The translations under genes were made by a program, and so were the position numbers. The notes beneath the pieces are model-generated. The model was given only the letters and a program-made list of their open reading frames with translations. It was not told the DNA's origin and searched no databases. Shown here one piece after another: positions 10,441 through 20,312 of a stretch of 64,000 nt of DNA; position 1 is the first letter of the stretch; each line of letters starts with the position of its first letter. Origin of the DNA: Takakia lepidozioides (taxonomy: Eukaryota; Streptophyta; Takakiopsida; Takakiales; Takakiaceae); NCBI GenBank assembly GCA_030704615.1, contig CM060734.1, forward strand, positions 13,020,001-13,084,000, in the 5' to 3' direction.

Positions 10441-11160
10441 GAGTAAATTTTGCCCATTCATGGTTTGTTGAGGATGGAGGTTTATGTATACCATTGTATG
10501 TGTGACCCATGAGGGCAATGTCCCTGTTGAAATCGCCTGCTACAATGTAGTGCTGGGAGTGGGTGGAGGATTGGGTTGGCTTGTTGGAGATGGTGAGTAA
10601 GATATCAGGGATCATGGGGAGATCACCAGCCATGGTGCTAGGGCAGTGATGTGTGCGGAGGATACCGAAAGCCACCCCGCCACGGGTAGGATGGTATGGC
10701 GCGGAGCGTCTGGTTAGGCACTGTGCGGCTGTGAACGAGTTACCATACAACATATAGTAGGCTGGGAGAAGTTTGTTGATATAGGAACTATTGGGATTAT
10801 GTGTGTTGAGTTTAGTTTCTTGTAATATGATGATATGTGGGGGTGGAGAGTCCGTGAGATGGATTAGGCTTTGAATGTTGGTGGCAAGTGACCCTACATT
10901 CCAAGTTGTTATGTTGAGTGAGTGTGCATGTTGGGAGGGGGAGATGTGCGGAGGACTAGAGGATCTAGGGGGTTCTGGGGGTGGGACTCTGGCGGGGCTG
11001 TGTATGTAGGGTGGGGGGGTAGGTGGTGATGTCATGGGCGGGGGTTGATATCCAGGGATGCCTGCTTTGGCTTGAAGGGTTGCAGTGAGAATTTTTTTGG
11101 AAAGAAATGGGAATTTGTTGGCAATAGTATCTAGTTCTTGTGTGGTTGTAGTTGGGTGTG
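10441..11160 (-). pseudogene. Non-LTR retrotransposon (LINE) endonuclease remnant
   Basis: The minus strand encodes an endonuclease/exonuclease/phosphatase fold: ITTWNVGSLATNIQSL, then HIIILQETKL, then GGVAFGI and HYIVAGDFNRDI. WNV, QET and GDFN are the signature motifs of the APE-type endonuclease at the N-terminus of LINE ORF2. An upstream low-complexity proline region (TSPPTPPPY) is in frame. No RT follows, so this is a truncated fragment; the frame continues to 10271 as unrelated sequence. Confidence 0.7.
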
Positions 11161-11221
11161 CCAGATGTTAACCTAGTATTCTATGGACTTCTCTAGGCTT
11201 GGTTTGTAGCAGATTGCATCC

Positions 11222-11489
11222 GCCCCTAGCAAGGTAATGTCTGCTGGCAAGGCCTTTTGGTACCCTTGAATTGCTGAGAGAGGCAACAACTCAGGATACT
11301 GATGTGTGAGCAAGGCAACACTCCTGCAAGCCCAGTGCTCATGCCTCCAAACATGTCTAGCAAACAAATCCCTGAGTCAGGTGGTTGCCAGATAATGGGC
11401 ACTGTGTCCAAAGAAGCTAACTGAGGAGGTCTAGGTGATGTCACTGAACTCCCCTCACTCACCAATGGAGGAAGGATTGCTTGCACCAA
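11222..11489 (-). pseudogene. DNMT N-terminal fragment, inverted relative to the rest of E
   Basis: On the minus strand it reads PPQLASLDTVPIIWQPPDSGICLLDMFGGMSTGLAGVL, where ICLLDMFGG is the S-adenosylmethionine-binding motif I, and after a frameshift YPELLPLSAIQGYQKALPADITLLGA. Both parts align with element G residues about 85-200 of the DNMT frame. The RT that follows is on the plus strand, so the junction near 11485 is an inversion breakpoint. Confidence 0.75.
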
Positions 11490-11941
11490 TGGCAGTTTCT
11501 ACCGTTTGGGTTGAAGAATGCCCTGCAAAGTTTCAGAAGGTCATGCAGGATAGGATTCTTGCGGGGCTAGACTTTGCCCGGTGCTACATTGATGACATCA
11601 TCATCTTTAGTGCTACGATTGAGGAGCACGAGAGACGCCTTCAGATGGTGTTTGAGCGTTTGAGAGCGCATGGGATGAAATTGCACCCTGGGAAGTGCAA
11701 GTTCTTCCACAACCATATTGAGTATCTGGGCCACATGATATACCCTGGAGGATTGGGTGTTCAAAAGACAAAGGTGGAGGCCATTGCACGCATTCCAAGC
11801 CCCATCGATGTTAGCAGAGTTCGTGCTTTCATGGGGTTGGCAAACTACTATCGACGGTTTGTCAAGGGATTTAGCAGCATTGCAAAGGCTCTTACCAAGT
11901 TGACCAAGGTGGGTCAGGAGTGGCAGTGGGAGCAGGAGTAG
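11490..11941 (+). pseudogene. Reverse transcriptase fragment (E)
   Basis: The first stretch is readable as LHQWQFLPFGLKNAL, then after a frame change ARCYIDDIIIFSATIEEHERRLQ (catalytic YIDD), GKCKFFHNHIEYLGHMI and FMGLANYYRRFVKGF. The fingers half of RT is absent. A stop follows QWEQE. Confidence 0.85.
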
Positions 11942-11949
11942 GAGCAAGA

Positions 11950-12320
11950 GCAGGAGGAAGCCTTTGAGGAACTCAAGGCTCAATTGACTCCTGCGCTTAT
12001 TCTGAGGCGGCCTATTCGGGGGCGGTCTTTCCAGCTACATACGGATTGGAGTATGTTGGGGATTGGAGTAGTGCTCACACAAGTGGATGATGAGGGAAGA
12101 GAGTTTGTCGTGGCATATGCTAGCCGCTCAAACAATGATGCCGAGGCAAAGTATAGTTCCTATGAAGGGGAGTGTCTGGCTGCAGTATGGGCAGTGGCAC
12201 ATTTTAGATGCTACCTCTATGGCAATCTCTTCACTCTTGTCACAGATCACCAACCATTGAAGTGGTTGATGGAGTCAAACAAGCTTACAGGGAAGCTTGC
12301 ACGGTGGGCACTTGTGCTTC
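11950..12320 (+). pseudogene. RNase H domain (E)
   Basis: Reads FQLHTDWSMLGIGVVLTQ, then EFVVAYASRSNN, KYSSYEGECLAAVWAVAHFRCYLYG and LVTDHQPLKWLM. These are the catalytic Asp/Glu/Asp segments of the gypsy RNase H. The domain ends abruptly at ARWALVL, where the inverted segment begins. Confidence 0.85.
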
Positions 12321-12868
12321 CACTAACTGTTGCACATTTGTGTGCATGCCCCACCACGAATACTGTCCTTGCAGCAAACTATGAATGCGCCGCACCTCAT
12401 GGGCATGGCGTACCAATCGCGCTCGCTGTGTTGGATGAGGCACAATCCTCACTCGTCCATCCTCCTATACTCGGAGTAGGTGAGTCCCCTCCCACTTGAA
12501 CCTCTTGGCTCGTTGTAGGATCCGATCTCTCTCCTTAGTAGTCACACTGGCTGCTGTCTCTCCAGTACGAAGGTAGGCCAACACTGCTGCATCTTCATGT
12601 ACATCCTTAGCACCACCAAGCTCCTCGCTGATCTCTGGATCGTCATGCACGCTATCTCTATGACCAATCACATGGGATGGACCAGCTTGAGCTCCCATTG
12701 CTAGAATGCATCAAAAGGCAGATGCGTGCCATCTTGGCACCATCTCCTTGTCTGTCTCACCATGCCAACGAGCTCCTATATCATCAAGCTCACTTGTGCA
12801 TGGATTGCGACTCAATCCATCTGCATCTCGGTTGACTATTGCGGCTCGATGCACCACCTGGAACTCCA
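12321..12868 (-). pseudogene. Inverted segment: RNase H-integrase linker and integrase zinc domain (E)
   Basis: This stretch aligns only in reverse with the other copies. The minus strand reads the integrase zinc-domain end near 12321-12430, then the linker (KERDRILQRAKRFKWEGTHLLRV; DDPEISEELGGAKDVHEDAAVLAYL) and finally the region just after RNase H near 12850. Plus-strand homology resumes at 12869 with LHHLPIMGLGY. A clean inversion of roughly 545 bases explains it. Confidence 0.75.
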
Positions 12869-13952
12869 CAATTGCATCATTTACCCATTATGGGTTTGGG
12901 CTATCATTGGAGTCTTGACTTCGCAGGTCCATTGCCACTGACGATTCGCCATAACAAGTATGTGCTGGTGATGGTGGAACGTTTCTCCAAATGGATTGAA
13001 CTGGTGGCATTGCCTAACAAGGCAAGTGAGGGGGCTGCGTATGCATTCTTAGATCGAGTGCTTAGCCAATTTGGTGCTCTAGCCGAGGTACTCACGGACC
13101 AGGGGAGAGAGTTCTTGGGGGAGTTTCCGGCTTTGTGTGAGCAAGCCTTGATAGATCACCGCACTACTTTTCGGGATCATCCCGAGGCTGATGGCTTGGC
13201 CGAGAGGGTCGTGCAAACAGTCAAACGAGGCTTGCGCAAGTATGGCTTGCAGAAGGGACACTTGGGAGATTGGGACCTTCAGCTACCTTGGTTGGCCATG
13301 GGCTACAGGTTTAGCAAGCAAGCATCACTTTCTTCGTTCTTGCCTTATTTCCTTCTCTTTGGCCGAGAGCCAGATTTGTCTGCATCTATTTGCAGGGAGA
13401 CTGCAGTAGTCATCAATCTTGATAATCCGGATGTGGACACAAGCATGTGCCCAACGGGCAAAGTTGTTCAAGAGAGTCATGCCTATGGCTTTTGAGAACC
13501 TTGCTATCGCCCACCGAGACACATTGAGATACGTCACTATACGTGGAGGAGGATATCGGCCAGGTATTCGGCGTTTCCATCCTGGGGACTATGTGTATCT
13601 GCAACAGACAGCGCCTACGACCTTGGATGTCATAGCAGGTCATGTGATTCTAAGGGTCCGAGAGGTGTTGCCTTCAGGAGTGTTGATTCTGGAGGGTCAA
13701 GATGGCATGGTATGGAAGGACCATGTGCGCAATTGTGCGCCATGTCACCTTCCACATGTGGATGGGAGGATAGATCCCAACCTTGCAGTGGTAACTGCAG
13801 GGTTGCATTGCATGCTATGTGGGCATGCTGGTGGTGCCGCGACCATGTTGGTGTATGACAAATGCTCAAGGGGGTGGCACATGGGATGCTTGACGCCGCC
13901 ACTTGAGGAGGTTCCTAGTGGAGAATGGTTGTGTCCACGATGCCTTGGATAG
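12869..13952 (+). pseudogene. Integrase core, C-terminal domain and PHD finger (E)
   Basis: The core shows HWSLDFAGPLPLT (Asp), EVLTDQGREFLGEF (Asp) and HPEADGLAERVVQ (Glu). A frameshift near 13430 is followed by RGGGYRPGIRRFHPGDYVYL and a C-terminal barrel. The end is a PHD finger at about 13808-13946: CMLC, then YDKC where the first Cys of pair two has become Tyr, then HMGC and CPRC. The PHD frame ends with a natural stop. The loss of one zinc ligand suggests decay. Confidence 0.85.
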
Positions 13953-14215
13953 AGGTAGTGGGGCATGATAATGGTGAGGTTGACAAGTGATCCAAGGTCT
14001 TGCTAACGGGAGTTCAATGCCATGGACACCCAATTGAAGCCATGGATTGCAGGAAGGCGAGTAACAATGGGGCTACTTCTGCACCCGGCCTCTTGATCTA
14101 TTGCCTTCAGATATTGGGACTTGGGCGATTGATGACCATGCGATGATCTTATTGGGATGGATATTTGTCAGCTATCCGGTGTTAGAGGGACCTAATCACC
14201 AACTAGGGGGGCAAT
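13953..14215 (+). other. 3' UTR and polypurine tract of E
   Basis: Noncoding sequence shared with elements B and G (landmarks GGGGCTACT and CCCGGCCTCTTG). It ends in CTAGGGGGGCAAT directly before the LTR, a polypurine tract for plus-strand priming. Confidence 0.65.
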
Positions 14216-14753
14216 TGTGGTATAGCTTTCTAGGATTGTATGCTTAGATTGTGTGGTGGACAACGATGTATGTTGTGGCACGATGCTTAGGTGCACGACA
14301 GCTGTCATGGTTTTAGTCATGGTTATCTAGAATTACCTGCTTCTAGTTAACTAGGACATTTTGGATATTTATATTTATATTTTGTGTGTTGGGACTACAT
14401 TTGGTCTCACATGCCAAGTGAGGTGTCGAGCCTCACTTGGGACATGGGGATAGGTTTTCCCCTTGTGAGGATGGAGGAGGCTCATCTTCTTGTAGTTGAG
14501 CCTCCATGAGCCTCTCTCACCTCCATAGCTCTAGGTATTGAGAGGGAGTGTGGTGAGGGCTTTGTAGGGTGGATTCCCTTAGCAAGGGTGCCCTTGGCTT
14601 GACTTACTTTATGTGATTGAGTGGATTCATGAGTGGAGGGTTTCCATTATATTCACTTCCATTATCATTGTGGTATAGCTTTCTAGGATTGTGTGCTTAG
14701 ATTGTGTGGTGGACAACGATGTATGTTGTGGCACGATGCTTAGGTGCACGACA
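14216..14753 (+). repeat. 3' LTR of E with 85-bp terminal direct repeats
   Basis: Starts TGTGGTATAGC after the polypurine tract and ends GTGCACGACA, 538 bases. The first 85 bases (14216-14300) recur almost unchanged as the last 85 (14669-14753). Between them is a 365-base segment that itself begins TGTCAT and ends ATTATCA. The same arrangement occurs in G and H with different sequences. Confidence 0.65.
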
Positions 14754-15800
14754 AAGTACATATTGCCTACCAGGCAAGATCTCATTGATGAGATAGGGCC
14801 CATCTATCCTTCTCTTAGCCTTAGAAATTTGCTTACCAGCCTGAAGTCGCACACAAACAGATTGCCCAACTTTGAAGGATTCGGAATACACTACCTTGCG
14901 ATTGTAATGCTTGGCCTGGGAGGCTTGAGCAAAACGAATGTTAGACTTAGCAGTTTCACGCAACTGACGTCTCTTGGCATCCATGGAGAGTAAGGAGTCC
15001 TCCTAGTTTTTAAGCTCTGTAGCATAAACTTGCAGCCAGAAAATATGCAAAGGGCTACGACATTTTCTACCATATAATAACTCAAAGGGAGATATCTTGG
15101 TACTAGCATGAATGGAAGTACGATAGGCAAACAACAAAATAGGAAGGGCAATGTCCCACTCATCGATAAAGGTCCCATTTTTCTCCAGCATCCTACACAT
15201 GGTTTGGTTAAAGCACTCGGTAAAGCCATTGCATTGGGGATTGTAGGGAGCAGTCACAACATGCTTAGTATTTAAATTGAACAAAACAACCTCCATGAGT
15301 TGATTGCAGAATTTGGTACCTTGATCCGTGAGGATCTCAAGAGGGCACCCATGTTGGAGAATCACCTTATCAAAGAAGAATTGTACGACTTCATCCTTGT
15401 CCTTAGCAACCAGAGGTCGAAACTCAACCTATTTCGTCAGGTAATCCGTAGCTATAGCAATGTATGCATGGCCCTTGGACGTAGGTTTGAGGGGTCCAAC
15501 TAGATCTAAGCCAACCCTTGCAAAAGGCTCTGTGATAGGGAAAGGCAGTGGAGCTTTGGTTCTAGGCAGTATGGTTTTGGCATGATAGGGTACGCATCTT
15601 GCAATGAAAGCTGAGACATCCTTTACTAAGCCCTTCCAGTGGTATTGTTCTTGTAACCTCTTGACTGTCTTTGTAACCCCCAAATGACCAGCAAAAGTAG
15701 ATGCATGATACAGCTCAAGCAAGGCAGGAACAGCGGACCTAGGAGGGACTTCCGCAGCAGATTGGCTTTCCAAAGCATCAACTTGTGAAGATTGGAACAT
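14754..15800 (-). pseudogene. Integrase fragment of a different Ty3/gypsy family
   Basis: Minus-strand pieces in order: zinc domain (ELYHASTFAGHLGVTKTVKRL, RCVPYHAKT with the second Cys of CX2C changed to Tyr), core start (RVGLDLVGPL, IAIATDYLTK), core centre (PLEILTDQGTKFCNQL, YNPQCNGFTECFNQTM) and C-terminal domain (FKVGQSVCVRL, RRIDGPYLINEIL). Frames shift twice. It is truncated at 14754 exactly where the LTR of element E ends, so E may have inserted into it; the missing part was not found on the other side of E. Confidence 0.8.
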
Positions 15801-15817
15801 GTCTTATAGCATAGGAG

Positions 15818-16360
15818 GTGGACACTGGAGATGAGGACGCTGGTTTCCGCCTTGAACACTGCCTGGTTGTCCCTATACCAAGACCTTCCGTGCCATTTTC
15901 ATCCACACCACGTGCACCTCCTCCAGGAGGCAATGACTGGCCAACCAGAAAAAATGGAAAGCAGGTGCGACGTATTGAAGCAGGTCCAGAGCATCAATGT
16001 AAGATGGAGTCTGCGGCAACACTTGAAGCTTGCATTACACATATCAGTGATGTTCCTCCTCCAGGCTATGGACTCGTGTATACGATGGTGACATTTGGAT
16101 CTATTCTTCAGGACAAGACGTTCGAAGTCACAGTGGACAACTTCCCCAACTGTACGTGCCCAGATTTTGTCTCAATGCTCTCAGGCTGTCTTGGAAAGAG
16201 AGGTAAATATGTGTCGTGCAAGCATGATCTGTATTTTATCTTGCTCCGAAGGATGTTCCAATTCGGGACAAGTACATCCACCAATGCACAATGGGTTACA
16301 GAGACGTGGTTATACTGTTGCAGTGGGACAACTCACCCAGTCTATGAGATTCTTGAATGA
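15818..16360 (+). CDS. SWIM-type zinc-finger ORF (180 aa)
   Basis: The C-terminal half reads FEVTVDNFPNCTCPDF, then KYVSCKHDLYFILLRRMF, which fits the SWIM pattern CXCX(n)CXH with a following hydrophobic helix. SWIM fingers occur in MULE/FAR1-type transposases and some host ubiquitin ligases and kinases. The N-terminal 60 residues are proline-rich and featureless. It may be an exon or fragment of a larger protein; no transposase catalytic region is visible next to it. Confidence 0.45.
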   Translation: MDTGDEDAGFRLEHCLVVPIPRPSVPFSSTPRAPPPGGNDWPTRKNGKQVRRIEAGPEHQCKMESAATLEACITHISDVPPPGYGLVYTMVTFGSILQDKTFEVTVDNFPNCTCPDFVSMLSGCLGKRGKYVSCKHDLYFILLRRMFQFGTSTSTNAQWVTETWLYCCSGTTHPVYEILE

Positions 16361-16502
16361 CATCAATCTTGATTTGTAATCAATCCGATTTTAGGCATGA
16401 CATGCCCCACCAATGTTAGCACAGATCTGAGGTGTATCCAACCTACAATACCAACATAAACTTCTGGATGGCTTCCTGCTGGTTAATTGCAACACTTCCT
16501 TT
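16361..16502. other. Short spacer, nothing recognised
   Basis: Separates the SWIM ORF from the 3' end of element B. It would be the original flank of B. Confidence 0.4.
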
Positions 16503-16689
16503 GGCGTGCGCATACATATCGCTACACAACTACATCGCTGTCCAAAACCACAAAACACATATGCATGCCACACACTAGTATACCACTAGTCCACCACTAG
16601 TCCAGCCACTAGTCCAACCACTAGGCTACAACTAGTCAGTCACTAGGCTGCCACTATGCTGCCCACTATGGCAGTCACTTGTCCACACA
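16503..16689 (-). repeat. Terminal repeat (LTR or LTR part) of B
   Basis: Minus strand begins TGTGTGGACAAGTGACTGCC right after the polypurine tract and ends GCGCACGCCA, 187 bases. It includes a short array of CTAGTGGTTGGACTAGTGG-like units. It matches the 188-base repeat of H. Unlike E, G and H, only one repeat copy is present here. Confidence 0.65.
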
Positions 16690-16949
16690 ATCGCCCCCCT
16701 GGCTGGTGCTTAGGTCCCTCTAAGTCCAGGTAGCCACAAGATGTGATAGTGACCATAGCCTCACTAAGTCCTCCACCACTGTCCCTACTACACTCAAACT
16801 CGATAGATCAAGAGGCCGGGTGCAAGAGTTGCCCCATCATTAGTCGCCGTCTTGCAACCTGTGAACTTGAGCCTGGGATCTCGTGTATTGACTCCTATGA
16901 GCTTGGCCTCCCATGTCTTGTTAGCTGCCTCTAGTCATGTCCACTGCCA
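16690..16949 (-). other. Polypurine tract and 3' UTR of B
   Basis: The minus strand reads CCAGCCAGGGGGGCGAT just before the terminal repeat. The rest is noncoding and collinear with 3' UTRs of E and G. Confidence 0.65.
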
Positions 16950-17300
16950 CTATCCCAAGCAGTGTGGACATAACCAATCTCCATCAGGAACCCTCTCAAG
17001 AGGTGGTGTCAAGCATCCCATATGCCAACCTCTTGAGCATCGATCACATACCAGCATGGTGGCTGCCCCTTTGGCAGACCCACAGAGCATGCACCTCAAA
17101 CCTGCAGGTACCACTGCCAAGTTTGGGTCAACTCTGCCCTCGACATTGGGAATGTGACATGGCGCATTACGCACATGGTCTTTCCAAGTCATGCCATCCC
17201 GACCCTCCAAGATCAGGACTCCTGAGGGCAACACCTCTCGAACCCTCGGAATAACACGCCCTGTAGTGACATCTAGGGTCGTAGGAGCAGTCTGCTGCAA
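16950..17300 (-). pseudogene. Integrase C-terminal domain with intact PHD finger (B)
   Basis: The 116-residue open stretch reads LQQTAPTTLDVTTG-like barrel sequence, then KDHVRN, then a complete PHD finger at about residues 71-115: CMLC - CDRC - H/MGC - CPHC, fitting Cys4-His-Cys3 with the usual tryptophan (GDWLC) before the last pair. Of the three copies only this one keeps all eight zinc ligands in one frame. PHD fingers read histone H3 tails, often lysine-4 state, so it could guide integration; that role is inference. Confidence 0.85.
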
Positions 17301-17348
17301 ATAAACATAGTCACCAGGGCTAAACCTCCGAACCCCAGGACGATATCA

Positions 17349-17789
17349 TTAACCACGTATAGTGGCATACCTCAACGTATCACGGTGTTGTGCAATGGCA
17401 AGGTTCTCAAAAGCCATGGGCATGACTTTCTTGAACAACTCTGCACGCTGATCACATGCATGTACCCACACGTCCGGATCGTCAAGGTTAAGGACTTGAG
17501 CAGTGTCCCTACGAATGGCTGCAGGCAAATCCGGCTCTCGGCCAAAGAGAAGGAAATATGGTGAGAAAGAGGCAAGTGATGCTTGTTTGCTGAACTTGTA
17601 GCCCATGACTAACCAAGGCACCTGAAGATCCCAATATCCTAGGTGTCCTTTCTGCAAGCCATACTTGCGCAGACCCCTCTTCACCGTCTGAACAACTCTC
17701 TCTGCCAAGCCATCGGCCTCAGGATGATCCCGAGAAGTGGTGCGGTGGTCTATCAAGGCTTTATCACACAAAGCCTGAAACTCCCCCAA
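17349..17789 (-). pseudogene. Integrase core, second half (B)
   Basis: Carries GEFQALCDKALIDHRTTSRD, HPEADGLAERVVQTVKRGLRK (catalytic Glu) and FSPYFLLFGREPDLP. A stop at RYATIRG (TGATATCG context near 17346) breaks the link to the C-terminal domain. Confidence 0.85.
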
Positions 17790-17822
17790 GAACTCTCTCC
17801 CTTGGTCCGTGAGTACCTCAGC

Positions 17823-18527
17823 TTAAGCACCGAATCGGCTAAGCACACGATCCAAGAATGCATACGCAGCCCCCTCACTAGCCTTGTCAGGCAATGGAAC
17901 CAACTCAATCCACTTGGAGAAGTGCTCCACCATCACCAACACACATATGTGGTGGCGCATAGTCAGTGGCAACGGTCCTGCGAAGTCAAGACTCCACCTG
18001 TAGCCCAATCCCATGATTGGTAAAGGATGCAACTGTGGTGTAGGGGCGTTGAATGAAGCACGCACCCTGTCACATACCATGCACCTAGCCACGAACTGTT
18101 GCACCTTTGTATGCATACCACGCCACCAATACTGCCCCTGCAGTAAACTGTGAGTGCATCGCACTCCAAAATGCCCCAACTCCTCATGGGCATGCCGCAC
18201 TAACCATGCACGCTGTGTGAGGTGAGGCACAATCCTCACCCGACCATCCTCCCATACTCGAAGCAGGTGTATCCCCTCCCACTTGAACCTCTTGGCTCGT
18301 TGTAGGATCCGATCCCTCTCATTGGCAGTCACAGTGGCTGCCGTGTCTCCAGTACGGAGGTAGTCCAACACAGCCGAATCCTCATGAATATCTCGGGTAC
18401 CACTTGGCTCATCACTAGCCTTAGGGTCCTCAGACACTTCATCTACAGTCATCCATGTTGTAGGTCCAACCTGACCTCCCGATGCCAAGATACACAAAAA
18501 AGCAGATGCATGCCATCCCGGCACCAT
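17823..18527 (-). pseudogene. Linker, integrase zinc domain and core start (B)
   Basis: Residues 1-95 are the linker after RNase H. Then the HHCC zinc domain appears (RHAHEELGHFGVRCTHSLL, FVARCMVCDRV), then the core start (RWSLDFAGPLPLT, VLVMVEHFSKWIELVPLPDKA). A TAA at 17823 interrupts before the second Asp motif, which remains legible just downstream (EVLTDQGREFLGEF). Confidence 0.85.
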
Positions 18528-18656
18528 CTCCTTGTCCGTCTCACCATGTCACCGAGCTCTAGTGTCATCCTGCTGGCTCGTGCATGGATTTCGACTCAAT
18601 CCATCCGCATCCCGATTGACCAAACCCGGTCGATGCACAACCTGAAAGTCATACTC

Positions 18657-19299
18657 CTAGAGTATGAGTGCCCACCATGCAAGCTTCCCCGTAAGCTTGT
18701 CTGACTCCATCAACCACTTGAGTGGCTGGTGATCCGTGACAAGGGTGAAGAGATTGCCGTATAGATAGCACCTGAAGTGTGCCACGGCCCACACTGCAGC
18801 TAAGCACTCTCCCTCATATGAGCTGTACTTAGCCTCTGCAGCGTTGTTTGAGTGGCTAGCATAAGCCACTACGAACTCTCTTCCCTCATCATCCACCTGT
18901 GTGAGCACCGCTCCAAGCCCCAGCATGCTCCAATCCGTATGCAGCTGAAAGGGACGCCCCCTGATAGGTCGTCTCAGGATAGGCGCCGAGGTCAACCTCG
19001 CCTTGAGCTCTTGAAAAGCTCGTTCCTGCTCATTTTTCCACTGCCACTCCTGGTCCACCCTGGTCAGCTTGGTTAGAGCCTTTGCAATGGCACTAAATCC
19101 CTTGACAAACCGTCTATAATAGTTTGCCAACCCCACGAAAGCTTGAACTCGGCTCACATCCGTGGGGCGTGGAATTTGTGCAATGGCCTCTACCTTAGTC
19201 TGTTGTACCCGCAATCCTCCAGGATATATCATGTCACCTCGATACTCAATCTGGTTGTGGAAAAACTTGCACTTCCCCGGATGCAACTTCAATCCGTGC
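18657..19299 (-). pseudogene. RT end and RNase H of B (downstream of the C insertion)
   Basis: Starts at KLHPGKCKFFHNQIEYRGDMIY, immediately after the YIDD palm region that lies on the other side of element C. It continues with RRFVKGFSAIAKALTKL, then RNase H (FQLHTDWSMLGLGAVLTQ, SSYEGECLAAVWAVAHFRCYLYG, TDHQPLKWLMESD). Confidence 0.88.
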
Positions 19300-19304
19300 G
19301 CTCT
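19300..19304. repeat. Target-site duplication of C, left copy (GCTCT)
   Basis: GCTCT directly precedes the TGTTAG start of the 5' LTR; the same five bases follow the 3' LTR. Five bases is normal for gypsy integrases. Confidence 0.85.
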
Positions 19305-20312
19305 TGTTAGAGGACTGTCTGGGACTTAGACACTTATACGGGATCTGTAGGGTACCCTTAATTTTTGCACAGACTGAGACCAACAGGAGCCTTAGGGGTG
19401 ACAGCAACGCACTGTAGAGGGGGGTTACACAGCCCGTCACAGCCGTCACAGTCGTGACAGCCGTCACAGTCAGCACAGCTCGTCACAGCCCGACACAGCC
19501 ATCACAGCCAACACAACCCGTCACAGCCGACACAACCACACAGCCAGTCACAGCCCGTCACAGCCGACACAGCCACAGCCCGACACAGCCAAACACAGTC
19601 GCACAGCCAATCACAGCCCGTCACAGTTTCACACAGCCAGTCACAGCTTGACACAGCTGTCACGATCATAGGGAACGGAGAGCAAGACAGGAAACGACTG
19701 TGAGGAACAACACCTGCAAATGGAACATGTTAGTTCACGGACGACGGTTAGTGAGGGAAATGGTTAGAGCCACGGGTAGGAAGATAAAGGGAGAAGCAAG
19801 GACTGAGTAGGGGGCTTTTTGGGGGATGATTCTTGGAAGCACGTGAGGAGAGAGAGAGGATCGGGCGGAGAGTAAGAACGGAAGCAAAGATGGAGAGCAC
19901 GGTGAAGGAGGAGAGATGATTAGTAGATGCTTGTTATATGCAAAACTGTAGTGATATTGTAGAGCAGATTAGAGACACAATGGCTTCGGCCTGATACCTG
20001 ATAAATCATAATCTGATACTTATACGATACAACCACACTGTGTAGAGAGATCTGAGTGAAGCTGTGGAATGAATGGATGGGTTGATGGAATCCGATAAAT
20101 TGATGAAGCAAACTGATACTTAATTATCAATGGTAAGGTAGCTAACATGAATGCCAAAAGGGAAACAAAGAGGAAACACCCCCATGATACACTAGCTGTA
20201 GGTCATGACTGATTGTTCTGCGCGGGCTGAGTACTTAGAGATTTCCAACTCTTCTATCTTGGAGTTTCCGCCTCGGATAGCGAAGGGATGGGTGAGTAAG
20301 AGCCGCGCGACA
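19305..20312 (+). repeat. 5' LTR of C
   Basis: 1008 bases, TGTTAGAGGACTG...CCGCGCGACA. Inner edge is fixed by the PBS. The CACAGCC minisatellite occupies about 19425-19660. Confidence 0.92.
19425..19660. repeat. CACAGCC minisatellite in the 5' LTR of C
   Basis: Repeated CGTCACAGCCGTCACAGCC- and GACACAGCC-type units. The 3' LTR has the equivalent array at about 31345-31640 with more irregular units. Confidence 0.85.

Larger units (their letters stand above)
11170..14753 (+). mobile_element. Element E: rearranged DNMT-gypsy copy
   Basis: Pieces of the DNMT-gypsy polyprotein are present in order DNMT (inverted), RT, RNase H, linker/integrase zinc domain (inverted), integrase core, PHD finger, 3' UTR with polypurine tract, LTR. 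Gag, protease and the second half of DNMT are missing. Its 3' end at 14753 abuts an integrase fragment of another gypsy family. The left boundary is approximate. Confidence 0.8.
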
